This document shows positions 51,048-60,004 of a stretch of 64,000 bases of DNA, in pieces; positions within the stretch are counted from its first letter, which is position 1, and each line of letters opens with the position of its first letter. Location of the stretch: positions 124,001 through 188,000 of the forward strand of contig NZ_QICN01000006.1 of NCBI RefSeq assembly GCF_003201205.1. Direction: 5' to 3'. Below the pieces are notes generated by a model. That model saw only the letters and a list, made by a program, of their open reading frames with translations. It did no database searches and was not told the origin of the DNA. Position numbers and translations under genes: made by a program. Origin of the DNA: Sinimarinibacterium flocculans. Its GTDB lineage: Bacteria > Pseudomonadota > Gammaproteobacteria > Nevskiales > Nevskiaceae.

Positions 51048-54000
51048 TCAGTGACCCGGCAGGGCCGGGGCGGGGGATGCCGCGTCGGCGGCGGGCGTCG
51101 CCGCCGCGCCACGTCCTTCGACGAGGTGGCGGATGACGACGTAGAACAGCGGTGTGAGGAACAGGCCGAAGAAGGTCACGCCGAGCATGCCGAAGAACAC
51201 GGCGATGCCCATCGCGCGCTGGATCTCGGCGCCGGCGCCGGTGGCGATCGCCAGCGGCAGCACGCCGAGGATGAAGGCGAACGAGGTCATCAGGATCGGC
51301 CGCAGGCGCAGGCGGCAGGCCTCGAGCGCGGCCTCGACGTAGCCCATGCCCTGGTGCTGCAGCTCGCGGGCGAACTCGACGATGAGAATCGCGTTCTTCG
51401 CGGCAAGTCCCATCAGCACGAACAGGCCGATCTGCGTGAAGATGTTGATGTCCGAGCCGGTGAGGTAGATGCCGGCGAGCGCCGACAGCAGCGACATCGG
51501 CACGATCAGGATGATCGCCAGCGGCAGCGACAGGCTTTCGTACTGCGCCGCGAGCACCAGGAACACGAACAGCACACCGAGCACGAGCACGATGCCGAGC
51601 GCGCCGCTGGCGACGACCTGCTGGTAGGTGATCTCGGTCCAGTCGTAGGTCATGCCCGGCGGCAGCGTCTCGGCCGCCAGGCGGTCGATGATCGCGATCG
51701 CCTCGCCGGAGCTGTAGCCGGGCGCCGGCATGCCGTTGAGATCGGCGGACGGAAAGCCGTTGTAGCGCTGCACCGTCGTCGGCCCGTAGCTGTCGCGCAA
51801 CGACAGCACGCTGCCCAGCGGCACCATCTGGCCGGCCGCGTTGCGTGTCTGCAGCAGCAGCACGTCGTCGGCGCGGTCGCGGAACGGCTCGTCCGCTTGC
51901 ACCAGCACGCGGAAGGTACGGCCGAAGCGGTTGAAGTCGTTGACGTAGTAGGAGCCGAGGTAGGCCTGCAAGGTCGTAAACAGCTCGTTGAGATCGATGC
52001 CGAGCTGCTTGGCCTTGACGCGGTCGACGTCGGCGTAGAGCTGCGGCGCGTTGATCTCGTAGTTCGTGAACACGCCGACCAGGCCCGGGGTCTGCCGCGC
52101 CTTGGCCGCCAGCTCCTGGGTCGCGCGGAACAGCGCATCCGCACCCTGGTCGGTACGGTCCTCGATCTGCAGCTTGAAGCCGCCGGCGGGACCGAAGCCG
52201 CGCACCGGGGGCGGCGCGATCGTCAGCACGAAGGCATCGTCGATCTCGGCGAACTTGGCGCCGAGTGCCTGTGCGATCGCGTCGCCGCTCAGCGCCGTGC
52301 CGCGTTCCTCGAACGGCGTCAGCGGCGTGAATACAATCGCGGAGTTCGTCGTGCGCGTGAAGCCGTTGATCGACAGGCCGGGGAACTGCACGGCGTTGGC
52401 GACGCCCGGCTGTTCGAGCGCGATCTCGCCGATGCGGCGCACGACCGCCTCGGTGCGCTCGATCGACGCCGACGGCGGCAGTTGCACGATGGTGATCAGA
52501 TACCCCTTGTCCTGCGTCGGTACGAAGCCCTTGGGCGCCTGCACGAAGCCGAGCGCGGTCAGGCCGAGCAGGCCGGCGTAGACCGCGAGGCCGATGCCGC
52601 CGGCCCGCAGCACCTTGCGCACGCCGCGCTGGTAGCCGCTGGCCGAGCGATCGAAGAGGCGATTGAACGGGCGGAACAGCCAGCCGAAGGCGGCATCGAT
52701 GCCGCGCTGCACGCGGTCCGGCGCGGCGTCGTGCGGGCGCAGCAGCAGTGCCGACAACGCCGGCGACAGGGTCAGCGAGTTGACTGCCGAGATCAGGGCC
52801 GCGAAGGCGATCGTCAGCGCGAACTGCTGGTAGAACTGGCCCTCGAAGCCGCCGGAGAACGCGGCGGGCACGAACACCGCGCACAGCACCAGCGTCATCG
52901 CGATGATCGGTCCGGAGACCTCGTCCATCGAGCGATGCGCGGCCTTGCGCGGGGTCAGGCCGTCACGGATGCCGCGCTCGACGTTCTCGACGACGACGAT
53001 GGCGTCATCGACGACGATGCCGACCGACAGCACCAGGCCGAACAGCGTCAGCGTGTTCAGCGAGAAGCCGAAGGCCTGCAGCGCGCCCAGCGTGCCGATG
53101 ATCGACACCGGCACGGCGATGATCGGGATCAGTGCCGCGCGCCAGGTCTGCAGGAACAGCAGCACGACGATGACGACCAGCAGCGTCGCCTCGAACAGCG
53201 TCTTGACCACGGCGTCGATCGAGTCGGAGATGAACACCGTGGGGTCGTAGATGATCTGGTAGTCGACGCCCTCGGGGAAGCGGGTCTTGAGCTCGGCCAT
53301 CGTGCTGCGCACGTCGGCCGCCAGATCCAGCGCATTGGCGCCGGGCTGCAGGAAAACCGGAATCGCGACCGCCGAGCGGTTGTCGAGCAGGCTGCGCAGC
53401 GCGTACTCGCCGGCGCCCAGCTCGATGCGGGCGACGTCATGCAGCCGTGTCACCTCGCCGTTGCCGCTGGTCTTGACGACGATGTCGCCGAACTCCTGCT
53501 CGTCGCGCAGGCGCCCCTGGGTGTTCACCGCGAGCTGGAAGTCCACCGCATCGCTGACCGGTGCGCCGCCGACGCTGCCGGCGGCGACCTGCACGTTCTG
53601 TTCGCGGATGGCGGCGATGACGTCGCTCGCGGTGAGCTGCCGCGACGCCAGCTTCTGCGGGTCCAGCCAGACGCGCATCGCGTAGTCGCCGGCACCGAAG
53701 ATGCGCACGTCGCCGGCGCCGTGCAGGCGCGCGAGCGCGTCGCGCACCTGCAGCACGGCGTAGTTGCGCAGGTACAGGCCATCGTAGCGGCCGTCCGGCG
53801 AATACAGGTGCACGACCATCGTCAGGTCCGGCGAGGACTTGCGCGTGGTCACGCCGATCGCGCGCACCTCGGCGGGCAGCCGCGGCAGGGCCTGGGAGAC
53901 GCGGTTCTGCACCAGCACCTGGGCGCGGTCGATGTCCGCGCCCAGCTCGAAGACCACCGAGAGCTGCAGCGTGCCGTCCTGCTGCGCCTGCGAGTTCATG

Positions 54001-54236
54001 TAGATCATGTCCTCGACGCCGACGATCTCCTGCTCCAGCGGCGCCGCCACGGTCTCGGCGACGACCTGCGGATTGGCGCCCGGATACTGCGTCGACACCA
54101 CGATCGTCGGCGGCGAGACCTCGGGGTACTCGGCGACCGGCAGCGTGAACGCCGCGATCGCGCCGCCGATGAAGATCAGCACCGACAGCACGCCGGCGAA
54201 GATCGGCCGTTCGATGAAGAAGTGGGCGAGTTTCAC
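51048..54236 (-). CDS. RND efflux pump inner-membrane permease (HAE1 family)
   Basis: 1062 residues, the AcrB/MexF size, from a GTG start (KLAHFFIERPIFAGVLSVLI opening). Twelve membrane segments and two large periplasmic loops are present. GIVVDDAIVVVENVER in the fourth segment contains the paired Asp of the proton relay, and the second-half repeat GLAAKNAILIVEFA the matching Lys. It exports drugs, solvents or similar compounds with proton uptake. The order MFP-permease-thioredoxin-channel forms one operon under a divergent TetR regulator. Confidence 0.95.
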   Translation of the reverse strand: MKLAHFFIERPIFAGVLSVLIFIGGAIAAFTLPVAEYPEVSPPTIVVSTQYPGANPQVVAETVAAPLEQEIVGVEDMIYMNSQAQQDGTLQLSVVFELGADIDRAQVLVQNRVSQALPRLPAEVRAIGVTTRKSSPDLTMVVHLYSPDGRYDGLYLRNYAVLQVRDALARLHGAGDVRIFGAGDYAMRVWLDPQKLASRQLTASDVIAAIREQNVQVAAGSVGGAPVSDAVDFQLAVNTQGRLRDEQEFGDIVVKTSGNGEVTRLHDVARIELGAGEYALRSLLDNRSAVAIPVFLQPGANALDLAADVRSTMAELKTRFPEGVDYQIIYDPTVFISDSIDAVVKTLFEATLLVVIVVLLFLQTWRAALIPIIAVPVSIIGTLGALQAFGFSLNTLTLFGLVLSVGIVVDDAIVVVENVERGIRDGLTPRKAAHRSMDEVSGPIIAMTLVLCAVFVPAAFSGGFEGQFYQQFALTIAFAALISAVNSLTLSPALSALLLRPHDAAPDRVQRGIDAAFGWLFRPFNRLFDRSASGYQRGVRKVLRAGGIGLAVYAGLLGLTALGFVQAPKGFVPTQDKGYLITIVQLPPSASIERTEAVVRRIGEIALEQPGVANAVQFPGLSINGFTRTTNSAIVFTPLTPFEERGTALSGDAIAQALGAKFAEIDDAFVLTIAPPPVRGFGPAGGFKLQIEDRTDQGADALFRATQELAAKARQTPGLVGVFTNYEINAPQLYADVDRVKAKQLGIDLNELFTTLQAYLGSYYVNDFNRFGRTFRVLVQADEPFRDRADDVLLLQTRNAAGQMVPLGSVLSLRDSYGPTTVQRYNGFPSADLNGMPAPGYSSGEAIAIIDRLAAETLPPGMTYDWTEITYQQVVASGALGIVLVLGVLFVFLVLAAQYESLSLPLAIILIVPMSLLSALAGIYLTGSDINIFTQIGLFVLMGLAAKNAILIVEFARELQHQGMGYVEAALEACRLRLRPILMTSFAFILGVLPLAIATGAGAEIQRAMGIAVFFGMLGVTFFGLFLTPLFYVVIRHLVEGRGAAATPAADAASPAPALPGH

Positions 54237-54244
54237 GGCCGGTC

Positions 54245-55468
54245 TCAGTTGAAGGCGGCGAAGGCCGTCGGGTCCAGCGTGTCGGCGGTCAGCGTCGGCG
54301 CCGCCTGCTCCTGCGCGGCGACGATGGCGCCGGGCCGCACCCGCTGCAGGCCGCCGACGATGACACGCTCACCCGGCTCGAGGCCGCTGCGCACCACGCG
54401 CAGGCCCTCGTGCGTGCCGCCGAGCTGCACCTCGCGGTGCTGGACCGCACCCTGGTCGTCGACGACGTAGACGAAGCGACGGCTCTGGTCGGTGCCGATC
54501 GCGCGCTCGTCGACCAGCGTGGCCGTGTAGCGGCCGCTGCCGACGAGCTGGACGCGTGCGAACAGGCCCGGCGTGAAGCGGGCGTCCGGGTTCGGCAGCA
54601 CCGCGCGTGCGCGGATCGTGCCGGTGCGCGGATCCAGCGCGTTGTCGATGAAATCCATCTCGCCGCCATGCGGATAGCCATCCTCGTTGGCCAGACCGAC
54701 ATAAACCGGCAGACGCGCCTCGCGCTCGCTCGGGCGCTCGCCGCGGCTGGCCAGCTCCGTGTAACGCAGGTAGCTGCGCTCATCGCCGTCGAAGTAGACG
54801 TGGATCGGATCGACCGACACCACCGAGGTCAGGACCGTCTGGCCGGCGGCGACGAAGTTGCCCGCTGTGATCTCGGCGCGCGACACGCGACCGGCGATCG
54901 GTGCGGTGACGCGCGTGAACTCAAGGTCCAGGCGCGCGGCCTCGACTGCGGCCTCGGCCGCACGCAGTGCCGCCTCGGTCTGTCCGCGGCGGCTGATGCG
55001 CTCGTCGTATTCCTCGCGCGAGATCGCGCGCGCCTGCAGCAGGTTCTCGGCGCGCACCGACTCGGACTGCGCCAGCTCCTTCTGCGCGACCGCACGCGCC
55101 AGTTCGGCACGGGCCTGGTCGAGCCGCGCCTGATAGGGACGCGGGTCGATCTGGAACAGCAGGGCACCCTGCTCGACCAGCGCGCCCTCGTCGAAGGCGA
55201 CGCGGTCGATGGTCCCGGACACGCGCGGGCGCAGTTCGACACGCTCGACGGCCTCGAAACGGCCGGTGTAGTGATCCCAGTCGACGATCTCCTGCGCCAC
55301 GGCGGCGCGCACGGTGACCTCGACCGGCGGCGGCGCGCTGGCTTCCTGCGCCGCCGTCTCGCAGCCGCTCAGCGCGGCGGCAGCCAGCAGCAACAGTGCG
55401 GGCGCGAGCAGTCCGAGCGTAAAATCGCCCGCCGAGCGGGCAGTGGTCTTGGGGGGTGGCACGATCAT
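54245..55468 (-). CDS. RND periplasmic adaptor (membrane-fusion) lipoprotein
   Basis: 407 residues. Lipobox ALSGC (near residue 35), then lipoyl halves around ELRPRVSGTIDRVAFDEGAL and APIAGRVSRAEITAGNFV, with a coiled-coil hairpin between (ARAELARAVAQKELAQSESV). The C-terminal barrel and membrane-proximal domains complete it. GGAG precedes the ATG. It links the RND permease to the outer-membrane channel. The upstream region carries the two TetR operators. Confidence 0.93.
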   Translation of the reverse strand: MIVPPPKTTARSAGDFTLGLLAPALLLLAAAALSGCETAAQEASAPPPVEVTVRAAVAQEIVDWDHYTGRFEAVERVELRPRVSGTIDRVAFDEGALVEQGALLFQIDPRPYQARLDQARAELARAVAQKELAQSESVRAENLLQARAISREEYDERISRRGQTEAALRAAEAAVEAARLDLEFTRVTAPIAGRVSRAEITAGNFVAAGQTVLTSVVSVDPIHVYFDGDERSYLRYTELASRGERPSEREARLPVYVGLANEDGYPHGGEMDFIDNALDPRTGTIRARAVLPNPDARFTPGLFARVQLVGSGRYTATLVDERAIGTDQSRRFVYVVDDQGAVQHREVQLGGTHEGLRVVRSGLEPGERVIVGGLQRVRPGAIVAAQEQAAPTLTADTLDPTAFAAFN

Positions 55469-55558
55469 CGGTGTCTCCAAAATGCCTTGCGAAAGCGTCG
55501 AAACGGGCGGCTGGCGTGGATTCGGTCGGTTGACGGACGGGCCGATTCCGCGGAAGCT

Positions 55559-55613
55559 ATGGGTGTTACCGGTCAGTAACGTGAGGCGTACGTTACTGAC
55601 CGGTAACACCCAT
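55559..55613. promoter_or_regulatory. 24-bp inverted repeat holding two TetR-type operators
   Basis: Perfect 24-base arms (55559-55582 and 55590-55613) around a 7-base centre. Each arm contains the sub-palindrome GTTACCGGTCAGTAAC (55565-55580) or its complement (55592-55607), with GTTAC/GTAAC ends. The site lies between the divergent adaptor and tetR genes, so one regulator can control both. The form fits TetR repressors of RND pumps. Confidence 0.75.
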
Positions 55614-55643
55614 GTCAAGGGGGCCGTGTCTGGAGGTGAACAG

Positions 55644-56306
55644 ATGAAGCAGGACAAGGTATCGGCAGACTGCAACCAGCAGGGCGGCCTGCGCGTGCGC
55701 GATCGCATCTTCAACACCGCACGCGAGCTGTTCTATCGCCAGGGCATCCGCGCCGTCGGCGTCGACGCCATCGCCAGCGAAGCCGGCACCAACAAGATGA
55801 GCTTCTACCGCTCGTTCGCGTCGAAGGACGACCTGGTGGCCGAATGCCTGCGTGCGCAGGTGGCGGAGTCCTGGACGCGCTGGGATGCCGCGCTGGCGCC
55901 GCACGAGGGTGACGCCCGCCGCCAGATCGAGGCGGTTTTCGAGATGTTTCTGGCCAAGGCCTGCAGCGAGAACGCCTGCGGCTGTCCGTTGAGCAATGCC
56001 GCGGTCGAGCTGCGCGAGGAATCGCATCCCGCGCGCGAAGTGATCCGCGAACACAAGACCGAGATGCGCAACCGCCTGCGCACGCTGGCGAAGCAGGCGG
56101 GCGCCGCCGATGCCGATGCGCTCGGCGACGCGCTGCTGCTGCTGCTCGAAGGCAGCACGGCCACCCGCCTGGTCTTCGACGGTCGCAACGGGCCGGTCGG
56201 CAACGCGCTGGTGGCGGCGCGTGCGCTGCTCGATGCCTGCCTGCCGCCGGTCAAGGCACCGCGCAAGTCCCCCGGCAAGTCATCGGGGCGCCGGGCCGGC
56301 GCCTAG
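55644..56306 (+). CDS. TetR-family repressor of the RND operon
   Basis: 220 residues. HTH at about 18-65: RIFNTARELFYRQGIRAVGV and AIASEAGTNKMSFYRSFASK (recognition helix). The ligand domain contains ENACGCPLSNAAVEL, two nearby cysteines that could sense thiol-reactive compounds. The C-terminal tail is Lys/Arg-rich (APRKSPGKSSGRRAG). GGAGG stands 8 bases before the ATG. It is divergent from the efflux operon and probably autoregulated through the shared inverted repeat. Confidence 0.9.
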   Translation: MKQDKVSADCNQQGGLRVRDRIFNTARELFYRQGIRAVGVDAIASEAGTNKMSFYRSFASKDDLVAECLRAQVAESWTRWDAALAPHEGDARRQIEAVFEMFLAKACSENACGCPLSNAAVELREESHPAREVIREHKTEMRNRLRTLAKQAGAADADALGDALLLLLEGSTATRLVFDGRNGPVGNALVAARALLDACLPPVKAPRKSPGKSSGRRAGA

Positions 56307-56320
56307 GCTCCTGGGCCGTG

Positions 56321-56326
56321 TAGAAT
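56321..56326 (+). promoter_or_regulatory. candidate -10 of the trpGDC promoter
   Basis: TAGAAT directly after GTG, 14 bases after the tetR stop and 28 before the second trp leader ATG. No convincing -35. Confidence 0.35.
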
Positions 56327-56353
56327 CCGCCGCTCGGCAACCGCATTCCGATC

Positions 56354-56401
56354 ATGAGCACGAGCGCGCACAGCTGGCGATGGTGGCGTTGGAACGCTTG
56401 A
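56354..56401 (+). CDS. trpL: second trp leader peptide, before trpG
   Basis: A 15-codon frame, MSTSAHSWRWWRWNA, with four Trp codons (TGG CGA TGG TGG CGT TGG) near the stop, 42 bases before trpG. The core RWWRW is the same as in the leader before trpE. GGAACG (56391-56396) and CGTTCC (56408-56413) can pair across the stop. Again no GC hairpin plus T-run is seen; 24 of the next 29 bases are pyrimidines. It should regulate trpGDC according to Trp-tRNA supply. Confidence 0.8.
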   Translation: MSTSAHSWRWWRWNA

Positions 56402-56443
56402 TTCGACCGTTCCTCCGTCCTTCCGCTTTCATGGTGCTGCGTC

Positions 56444-57025
56444 ATGCTCTTGATGATCGATAACTACGACTCCTTCACCTACAACCTCGTCCAGTACTTC
56501 GGCGAACTCGGCGCCGAGGTCGAGGTTCACCGCAACGATTGCATCACGGTCGACGAGGTCGTCGCCAGGAAGCCCCGTCACATCGTGCTGTCCCCGGGGC
56601 CCTGCACGCCCAACGAAGCGGGCATCTGCCTGGAGCTGATCGACCGGCTCAAGGGACGCTTCCCGATCCTCGGCGTCTGTCTCGGCCACCAGTCCATCGG
56701 CCAGGCCTTCGGCGGCACGGTGACGCGGGCGCGCGAGGTCATGCACGGCAAGATCAGTTCGGTGCACCACGCCGACGCCGGCGTCTTTCGCGGGCTGCCG
56801 TCGCCGTACACGGCAACGCGCTATCACTCGCTGGTCGTCGACAAGACCGGCCTGCCCGACTGTTTCGAGGTCACGGCGTGGACGCAGCATGCCGACGGCA
56901 GGATCGACGAGATCATGGGCCTGCGTCATCGCGAGTTGCCGATCGAGGGCGTGCAGTTCCACCCGGAGTCGATCCTGACCGAGCACGGTCACCAGCTCCT
57001 GAAGAACTTCCTGGAGGCCTACTGA
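56444..57025 (+). CDS. trpG: anthranilate synthase glutamine amidotransferase
   Basis: 193 residues, class I amidotransferase. [12 protein letters not shown] forms the oxyanion loop, [15 protein letters not shown] holds the nucleophilic Cys, and [13 protein letters not shown] the His-Glu pair. It supplies ammonia to TrpE (and may serve PabB). [14 protein letters not shown] is the usual start. A short frame ATGGTGCTGCGTCATGCT... beginning at 56431 overlaps the start and may aid coupling. trpD begins 3 bases after the stop. Confidence 0.96.
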   Translation: MLLMIDNYDSFTYNLVQYFGELGAEVEVHRNDCITVDEVVARKPRHIVLSPGPCTPNEAGICLELIDRLKGRFPILGVCLGHQSIGQAFGGTVTRAREVMHGKISSVHHADAGVFRGLPSPYTATRYHSLVVDKTGLPDCFEVTAWTQHADGRIDEIMGLRHRELPIEGVQFHPESILTEHGHQLLKNFLEAY

Positions 57026-57027
57026 GT

Positions 57028-58065
57028 ATGAGCATCTCCCCGCAGGAGGCGTTGCAGCGCACGATCGAGCACCGCGAGATCTTCCACGACGAGATGATCG
57101 GGCTGATGCGCCAGATCATGCGCGGCGAGGTGTCGTCGGTGATGACGGCCGCGATCCTGACCGGCCTGCGCGTGAAGAAGGAGACGGTCGGCGAGATCGC
57201 CGCGGCGGCCACGGTGATGCGCGAGTTCGCGCGCAAGGTCGAGACGCCGCCCCACGATCATTTCGTCGACATCGTCGGCACCGGTGGCGACGGCGCGCAC
57301 AGCTTCAACATCTCGACGGCGTCGATGTTCGTCGCCGCCGCAGCCGGCGCGCGCATCGCCAAGCACGGCAACCGCAGCGTGTCGAGCAAGTCCGGCAGCG
57401 CCGATGTGCTCGAAGCCCTGGGCGCGGCGATCGATCTGCAGCCCGAGCAGGTCGCGGCCTGCATCGCCGACTGCGGCATTGGCTTCATGTTCGCGCCCAA
57501 TCACCATCCGGCGATGAAGGCGGTCGGGCCGGTGCGCAAGGAGATGGGCGTGCGCACCATCTTCAACATCCTCGGCCCGCTGACCAACCCGGCGAATGCG
57601 CCCAACATCCTGATGGGCGTGTTCCATCCGGATCTCGTCGGCATCCAGATCCGTGTGCTCGAACGCCTCGGAGTGGCCAACGCGATGGTCGTCTGGGGCA
57701 AGGACGGCATGGACGAGATCACGCTCGGCGGTGCGACGATGGTCGGGGAGCTGCGCGAGGGCACGCTGCGCGAGTACGAGATCCACCCGGAGGATTTCGG
57801 CCTGCGCATGGCCGGCAGCCAGAACCTGCGCGTGGCCGATGCCGCGGAGTCGAAGGCGCGTGTGCTCGAGGCGATCGACAACCGCGACGGTGTCGCCCGC
57901 GACATCGTCCAGCTCAACGCCGGTGCGGCGCTGTACGTCGCCGGCGTCGCCGACTCGATCGAAGCCGGTATCGCGCGCGCCGGTGCGGCGATGGCGGACG
58001 GCGCGGCGCGCGCGAAGCTGGAGGCCTACGTCGCCGCGACGCAGAAGCTCAAGGCGGCCTCCTGA
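57028..58065 (+). CDS. trpD: anthranilate phosphoribosyltransferase
   Basis: 345 residues. [15 protein letters not shown] is the PRPP-binding loop, [21 protein letters not shown] and [21 protein letters not shown] are the anthranilate and diphosphate sites, and GKDGMDEIT carries the Mg-binding acidic pair. It transfers phosphoribose to anthranilate. The stop overlaps the trpC start (TGATG). Confidence 0.97.
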   Translation: MSISPQEALQRTIEHREIFHDEMIGLMRQIMRGEVSSVMTAAILTGLRVKKETVGEIAAAATVMREFARKVETPPHDHFVDIVGTGGDGAHSFNISTASMFVAAAAGARIAKHGNRSVSSKSGSADVLEALGAAIDLQPEQVAACIADCGIGFMFAPNHHPAMKAVGPVRKEMGVRTIFNILGPLTNPANAPNILMGVFHPDLVGIQIRVLERLGVANAMVVWGKDGMDEITLGGATMVGELREGTLREYEIHPEDFGLRMAGSQNLRVADAAESKARVLEAIDNRDGVARDIVQLNAGAALYVAGVADSIEAGIARAGAAMADGAARAKLEAYVAATQKLKAAS

Positions 58066-58862
58066 TGGCCGACATCCTCGACAGGATCCTGGCGACCAAG
58101 CGCGACGAGATCGCCCTGCTGAACCGGCGCTACTCGCGCAGCACGCTGGAGGATCTGGCGCGGACTGCCGATGCCCCGCGCGGCTTCATCGCGGCGCTGG
58201 CAACCAAGGCGGCCGGCGGGCAGGCCGGCGTCATCGCCGAGATCAAGCGCGCGTCGCCGAGCAAGGGCCTGATCCGCGCCGACTTCGACCCGGCCTGGAT
58301 CGCCCGCGAGTATGCGGCGGGCGGTGCCGCCTGCCTGTCGGTGCTGACCGACGAGCAGTACTTCCAGGGGCACAACGCCTTTCTCGTCCAGGCCCGCGCG
58401 GCGTGTCCGTTGCCGGTCATCCGCAAGGACTTCCTGGTCGACGAGGCGCAGATCGTCGAGGCGCGTGCGATCGGTGCCGATTGCGTGCTGCTGATCGCTG
58501 CGGCGCTGGAGCCGGCACGGCTGAAGGCGCTGTACGAGGCGGCACGTGCCTGGACGCTGGACGTGCTGGTCGAGGTCCACGACGGCGCCGAGCTGGATCA
58601 GGTCCTGTCGGCCGGACTCGGTGACGGCTGGCTGCTGGGCGTCAACAACCGCAATCTGCGGACCTTCGATACCCGCCTCGAGACGACACTGGACCTGCTG
58701 CCGCGCCTGCCGGCCGGGCTCGACGTGGTGACCGAGAGCGGGATCGCCGCGACCGCCGACGTGCAGCACATGCGCGCCGCCGGCGTGCACCGGTTCCTGA
58801 TCGGGGAATCGCTGATGCGCCAGGACAGCCCCGGCGCCGCGCTGAAGGCCCTGATCGCTTGA
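58065..58862 (+). CDS. trpC: indole-3-glycerol phosphate synthase
   Basis: 265 residues, a single-function TrpC (no fused TrpF). Barrel motifs: VIAEIKRASPSKGLIR (phosphate/substrate Lys), VIRKDFLVDEAQI (catalytic Lys), VLVEVHDGAEL (Glu) and LLGVNNRNLRTFD; GVHRFLIGESLMR closes the phosphate site. It performs the ring-closing step to indoleglycerol phosphate. It ends the operon, 8 bases from the convergent crp gene. trpF, trpB and trpA are not in this window. Confidence 0.97.
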   Translation: MADILDRILATKRDEIALLNRRYSRSTLEDLARTADAPRGFIAALATKAAGGQAGVIAEIKRASPSKGLIRADFDPAWIAREYAAGGAACLSVLTDEQYFQGHNAFLVQARAACPLPVIRKDFLVDEAQIVEARAIGADCVLLIAAALEPARLKALYEAARAWTLDVLVEVHDGAELDQVLSAGLGDGWLLGVNNRNLRTFDTRLETTLDLLPRLPAGLDVVTESGIAATADVQHMRAAGVHRFLIGESLMRQDSPGAALKALIA

Positions 58863-58870
58863 GCCGGACC

Positions 58871-59503
58871 TTAGGCGTCCTGGGGGATGAAGACGCCCAG
58901 GATCAGGATGCTGCGGCCCTGGCTCTGCACCATGCCGTCTTCCTCGAGCTTCTTGAGGACGCGGCCGGCCATCTCGCGCGAACAGCCGACCAGCCGCGCC
59001 AGCTCCTGGCGGGAGGTGCGGATGACCGTGCCGCGGGCATGCGCGACAGCCCCGGGCTTCTTGACCAGTTCGAGCAGGATGTGCGCCATGCGACCGGCGA
59101 CGTCGAGGAAGGCCAGGTCGCCGAGCCGGCGCGTCGTGTCGCGCAGCCGTGCGGCCAGCTGGCCGGCGAGCTCGAACATGATGTCCGTGTGCTGGATCGC
59201 GAAGTTGCGGAAGCTCTGGTAGCCGACTTCGGCGACCAGCGTCGGCGTGCGCGTGCGCACGATGGCCGTGCGCACCTGCTGGTCCGGGAACAGGCACATC
59301 TCGCCGAAGAACTCGCCGGGACCGAGGTAGGCGAGCACGATCTCGCGGCCATGCTCGTCCTCGAGCAGGATGCTGACCGAGCCTTCGAGAATCAGGTACA
59401 GGGACTGCGGTTCGTCGCCGGCGTGGATCAGCGTGTGCTTTGGCGGATAGCTGCGCTTGTGCGCCAGCTCGATGAAGGACTGCACGACGGGTTTGCTCAG
59501 CAT
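58871..59503 (-). CDS. crp: cAMP receptor protein homologue (Vfr/Clp/Crp family)
   Basis: 210 residues. Cyclic-nucleotide domain with FGEMCLFPDQQVRTA (Glu and Arg that bind the phosphate and ribose of cAMP in E. coli CRP), a dimer helix, and an HTH SRQELARLVGCSREMAGRVL. I place the start at ATG 59503 (MLSKPVVQSF) because it aligns with the paralogue at 63344 and has GAGG just upstream; ATG 59527 would add eight residues. Location after trpGDC is the classical crp/vfr neighbourhood. Global regulator by family. Confidence 0.9.
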   Translation of the reverse strand: MLSKPVVQSFIELAHKRSYPPKHTLIHAGDEPQSLYLILEGSVSILLEDEHGREIVLAYLGPGEFFGEMCLFPDQQVRTAIVRTRTPTLVAEVGYQSFRNFAIQHTDIMFELAGQLAARLRDTTRRLGDLAFLDVAGRMAHILLELVKKPGAVAHARGTVIRTSRQELARLVGCSREMAGRVLKKLEEDGMVQSQGRSILILGVFIPQDA

Positions 59504-59584
59504 CATGTCCTCAGCACACTGTGTCATGGCCGCGAATTTGCCGGAAAATAGCACATCCGCGATCGCGGACCCCGGAGCAAGACC

Positions 59585-60004
59585 TTGAAAGCATGCATCA
59601 AATGGAACGGCGAGGCCCGGTTCACCGCGACCAGCGGCAGCGGCCACGATCTGGTCGTCGACGGGCCGCCGGAGATCGGCGGGCGCAACCAGGGGCCGCG
59701 GCCGATGGAACTGCTGCTGATGGGCGTCGGCGCCTGTTCCGCGGTGGACGTCACGCTGATCATGAAGAAATCGCGCCAGCAGGTGAGCGACTGCTGGGTC
59801 GAACTGGAGGCGCAGCGGGCGCCGACCGAGCCCAAGGTGTTCACGGCCATCCACATGCATTTCGTCGTCGTCGGCACCGCCCTGGTCGAGGCCCATGTGA
59901 AGCGCGCGGTACAGCTGTCGGCCGAGAAGTACTGCTCGGCGTCGATCATGCTGGCGCGCGGCGGCGTCGCGATCACGCACGACTACGAGCTGCGCGAGGC
60001 GTAG
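59585..60004 (+). CDS. OsmC/Ohr-family protein (YhfA-like)
   Basis: 139 residues from a TTG start with GGAG 9 bases upstream. Two conserved cysteines are present, in GVGACSAVDV and KYCSAS, the peroxidatic and resolving positions of the OsmC fold. RPMELLLMGVGACSAVD is the family block. In many gammaproteobacteria this gene (yhfA-type) is next to crp, as here, divergently transcribed. It probably reduces organic peroxides, though the YhfA subgroup is less studied than Ohr. Confidence 0.88.
   Translation: MKACIKWNGEARFTATSGSGHDLVVDGPPEIGGRNQGPRPMELLLMGVGACSAVDVTLIMKKSRQQVSDCWVELEAQRAPTEPKVFTAIHMHFVVVGTALVEAHVKRAVQLSAEKYCSASIMLARGGVAITHDYELREA

Noticed and set aside
49227-54470. A 1,747-codon open frame on the plus strand across the efflux operon
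   Set aside because: It is antisense to channel, thioredoxin, permease and adaptor genes, all of which have clear motifs. Long antisense frames are expected in high-GC DNA with strong third-position bias. The translation shows no domain.
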